64,000 nt of DNA from Pseudomonadota bacterium (lineage in GTDB: Bacteria > Desulfobacterota > Syntrophobacteria > Syntrophobacterales > Syntrophobacteraceae): positions 1 through 64,000 of the forward strand of contig JAEZHY010000090.1 in the NCBI GenBank assembly GCA_023416335.1, in the 5' to 3' direction. Position numbers and translations under genes: made by a program. The notes under the pieces were generated by a model that was not told where the DNA came from, ran no database searches, and worked only from the letters and a program-made list of their open reading frames with translations. Each line of letters begins with the position of its first letter. The first letter of the stretch is position 1. Below, in pieces: positions 62,145 through 64,000 of this stretch.

Positions 62145-62410
62145 GTGCACGGTCTCCCGACCGTGCACTCCGAACTAGGAGAACGGCAGCGGTGTAGGGT
62201 GGGTACCCTGCGTTTTGGGTGCCCACCGTCCGGCAATCCCGATGAGCCCTGATCCGAGGGGGCGGATGGTGGGCGCGGTGAAGCTTTGTGCCCACCCTAC
62301 GTCGCTTACCGTCCACTCAATTGAAATTTCATAAGAGGGTTTTTAAAAATCTTGAATGCACGATTAATCCGTCCTGGAAGCCCGGTTTCCACCGGAATGG
62401 CGACTCCGGG
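62145..62410. repeat. Dispersed GTGGGCAC-type and palindromic repeats
   Basis: 62145-62310 includes GTGCACGGTC-type palindrome (GTGCACGGTCTCC / CGACCGTGCAC), GGGTGGGTACCC, GGTGCCCACCG and TGTGCCCACCCTACG, related in reverse to 27290-27400. 62340-62402 repeats the 39040-39132 variant (TTGAATGCACGATTAATCC and GGTTTCCACCGG). No gene. Confidence 0.65.
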
Positions 62411-62495
62411 ATCTGCAAGTCAGCCGAGGCTGCCGCGAGTGATCTTTGGGCAGCGGCCCCCTTCAGCCTTGGAACCCGCCTCAAAGCCGATTGTA

Positions 62496-63194
62496 CTAAC
62501 GTATCGGGAAATTGAAAAAGGTGTCGGGATAGGGTTCGTCTTTCAGAGTAAAGTGCCACCATTCCTTGTCATACGGCTTGAATCCGTGCTTTTCCATCAC
62601 CTGCCGCAGAAGCATGCGGTGCGCCCGCTGAAAGGCGGTCATGTCGGGATTGTCGGGCCAGGACTGCACTCCGAGATAGTCAAAGCCGGTACCCATGTCC
62701 AAATCGGCACCCTTCCCGTTCGGGTCAAGAACAACGATAGTCAGATCGACCGTGCTCCCCCGGCTATGTCCTGACTTTTTGGCTATGTACCCGTCAAATA
62801 GAGTTTCCTTGGGGGTTTCAGGGTAGAATTCGGCCTTCGTGCGAACATCGCCCAGGTCCTTTCCCCACCGGATAAAATGATCGACCGCCCGCTGAGGCCT
62901 GTATCCGTCGTATATCTTCAATCCGAGGCCAAACGGCTTCAGATCTTCCTGGACACCCTTAAGAGCGTCGGCCGCCTGTTGAGTCAGGATACAGCGCGGC
63001 GCAAGGTACCCGTCCACCTTCTCGCCCACAAAATTGTGGTTCGTATAGTACCGGAGTTCTACCTGTATACCGGGAACGACCTCGTCTACATAAACGAACC
63101 CTCTGGGAAGATATCCCCCGAAGGCTGCAATGGGATAGGAACATGAAAGAATCACAAGCATGCAGAAAAGACGGGTACGCCATTTTCTTGCCAT
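62496..63194 (-). CDS. D-alanyl-D-alanine dipeptidase, M15 family (VanX/DdpX-like)
   Basis: The 232-residue protein has a signal-peptide-like start and the M15 zinc motifs: S-G-H-S-R-G-S-T-V-D-L-T (about residues 142-153) and E-W-W-H-F (about 211-215), with Y-D-G-Y-R-P-Q-R in front. It would cleave D-Ala-D-Ala in the periplasm. GGGAGG seven bases before the ATG at 63194. VanX-type enzymes outside resistance clusters usually serve peptidoglycan salvage; no vanH or vanA is present. Confidence 0.87.
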   Translation of the reverse strand: MARKWRTRLFCMLVILSCSYPIAAFGGYLPRGFVYVDEVVPGIQVELRYYTNHNFVGEKVDGYLAPRCILTQQAADALKGVQEDLKPFGLGLKIYDGYRPQRAVDHFIRWGKDLGDVRTKAEFYPETPKETLFDGYIAKKSGHSRGSTVDLTIVVLDPNGKGADLDMGTGFDYLGVQSWPDNPDMTAFQRAHRMLLRQVMEKHGFKPYDKEWWHFTLKDEPYPDTFFNFPIR

Positions 63195-63518
63195 CCTCAA
63201 TCCTCCCGGGTTTTGGACCTGCTATTCGATTATGGAAGAGTCAAGTGACGTGAAGGAAACCGTTATAGCACATTCCCGGCAAACAGATCTCAACCGAATT
63301 GAATTTCACCTTGACGATGCATCTGAAACCTTCAAATCAATATCTTCTCATTAGGAGGGGAGGTGTGATGCTTGGTTTCACATTGACCTAGTCAAGCTCT
63401 TTCCTGCATAATCACTTAATTCAGGAAGAGGGAATATCTTTTCCTGAACCAGAATGAATTTCGATGTCCGGCTCCAGTAAGCAGTAGGCAAAATTGTCGG
63501 AAGGAAGGCAATCCTTTT
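63195..63518. other. Divergent intergenic region
   Basis: About 320 bp with no supported gene. AT-rich; promoters expected, not recognised. Confidence 0.4.
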
Positions 63519-64000
63519 ATGCCTGTAGTCTTGTCCCCTGCGGAATTTTCAAAGCCTCACACCCGATTCGGTTTTTTACTCTTTTGGGCCTTTCCCCTCA
63601 TTCTGGCAGTGATGGTCGGCACATTCACGCTCGACGGTGGTTTTGTACAGGACGACAAGGCGGCGATTCTCATAAGCCCGCTGGTGCAGAACGAAAACAT
63701 TTCCCTTTCCGATTTTTTTTATCGTGATTCGTGGGGGTTTCCAGGCAGTGAAAACGGGACCTACGTGTGGAGACCTCTTCTGCCCATGATCTGGAGACTG
63801 GTCTGGGTTCTCCAGCCGGGATCTTCATTCGCCTATCGGTTCCTGACCCTGCTGCTCCATTTGACGGCCACCGGCATGGTTCTTCTCCTAGGCTATCGCC
63901 TGCTTCGGGAGTCCACGATTGTCTGGGCGGCAGCGGCACTGTTCGCCGTCCACCCTCTTCATGCGGAAGCTTTGGGCACAATCGTCGGCCAAGCCGACAT
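63519..64000 (+). CDS. TMTC/PMT-like membrane glycosyltransferase, N-terminal part
   Basis: The gene runs off the window; 160 codons are visible. The N-terminus has several hydrophobic segments, an Asp pair near the start (V-Q-D-D-K-A) and H-P-L-H-A-E-A-L-G-T-I-V-G-Q-A-D, the typical loop of TMTC/PMT-type C-mannosyl- or O-mannosyltransferase-like proteins (H-P..E-A-V...G-R-A-D). GGAAGGAAGG lies upstream of the ATG. Such proteins often end in TPR repeats, which would lie beyond the edge. Confidence 0.7.
   Translation, partial: MPVVLSPAEFSKPHTRFGFLLFWAFPLILAVMVGTFTLDGGFVQDDKAAILISPLVQNENISLSDFFYRDSWGFPGSENGTYVWRPLLPMIWRLVWVLQPGSSFAYRFLTLLLHLTATGMVLLLGYRLLRESTIVWAAAALFAVHPLHAEALGTIVGQAD

Noticed and set aside
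62496..63194. Part of a vancomycin-resistance cluster
   Set aside because: Only a VanX-like dipeptidase is present, with a signal peptide and no vanH, vanA, vanR or vanS nearby.

Overview
The window looks like a chromosomal segment of an anaerobic, flagellated deltaproteobacterium (Desulfobacterota), most like the Syntrophobacter group. This is an inference from gene content: a selenocysteine-containing NAD-linked formate dehydrogenase with an FNT formate channel, a CooS/CooF carbon monoxide dehydrogenase, FlgM beside a DVU0524-type partner, multidomain PAS/HD-GYP/GGDEF signalling proteins and sigma-54-type promoter sequences. No rRNA, tRNA or CRISPR array was seen.

Layout. 1-4.9 kb: a PD-(D/E)XK-like GxxExxY gene embedded in arrays of short repeats built from its own ends, then a SulP anion transporter fused to three PAS domains; a second repeat array begins in that gene's stop codon. 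5.7-14.1 kb: a leftward locus with a GntR/FCD regulator and its palindromic operator, an HPr-kinase-like P-loop protein, a phosphosulfolactate-synthase-like protein, one substrate-binding protein with two ABC permease/ATPase pairs, and a creatininase-family hydrolase. 14.3-14.7 kb: remnants of two broken genes facing each other. 14.75-20.9 kb: pterin genes (folK, folE leftward; gap, an FAD reductase, a FolM/PTR1-like reductase and folB rightward) followed by an AlkA-type glycosylase and a DUF488 protein. 21-24.8 kb: a PAS histidine kinase, a TDT transporter and small proteins. 24.9-31.8 kb: a Tat-exported molybdenum hydroxylase resembling PaoABC with its own cytochrome b, then an SDR. 32-42 kb: an O-methyltransferase, then flagellar and signalling genes (FlaG, two response regulators, a kinase, a GGDEF protein, FlgM). 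42.1-45.1 kb: DUF1285, QueH, and trpB2 preceded by a complete Trp leader-peptide attenuator. 45.3-52.1 kb: formate channel and three-subunit formate dehydrogenase. 52.8-58 kb: TPR-glycosyltransferase-like protein, an isoprenylcysteine-methyltransferase-like protein, an asparaginase-like protein and proline iminopeptidase. 58.1-62 kb: FAD oxidoreductase, CooF, CooS. 62.5-64 kb: a D-Ala-D-Ala dipeptidase and the start of a TMTC-like membrane protein that runs off the end.

How it fits together. Formate and CO oxidation feed electrons to NAD or ferredoxin in the cytoplasm, while the Tat-exported hydroxylase would oxidise an aldehyde or N-heterocycle in the periplasm and pass electrons to its cytochrome b. 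The 5.7-14 kb locus looks like an inducible uptake and processing pathway for a sulfonate-type or related small organic solute. Dispersed palindromic repeats (a family with a CCGGCTCAAAAGCACTGCCGG core, and a GTGGGCACC-type family) fill most gaps, including one between two genes of the hydroxylase operon.

The strongest unusual signals are the GxxExxY repeat element, the tryptophan attenuator in front of trpB2, the UGA/SECIS in fdhA, the phosphosulfolactate-synthase/HPr-kinase-like locus with its operator, and the SulP-PAS fusion.
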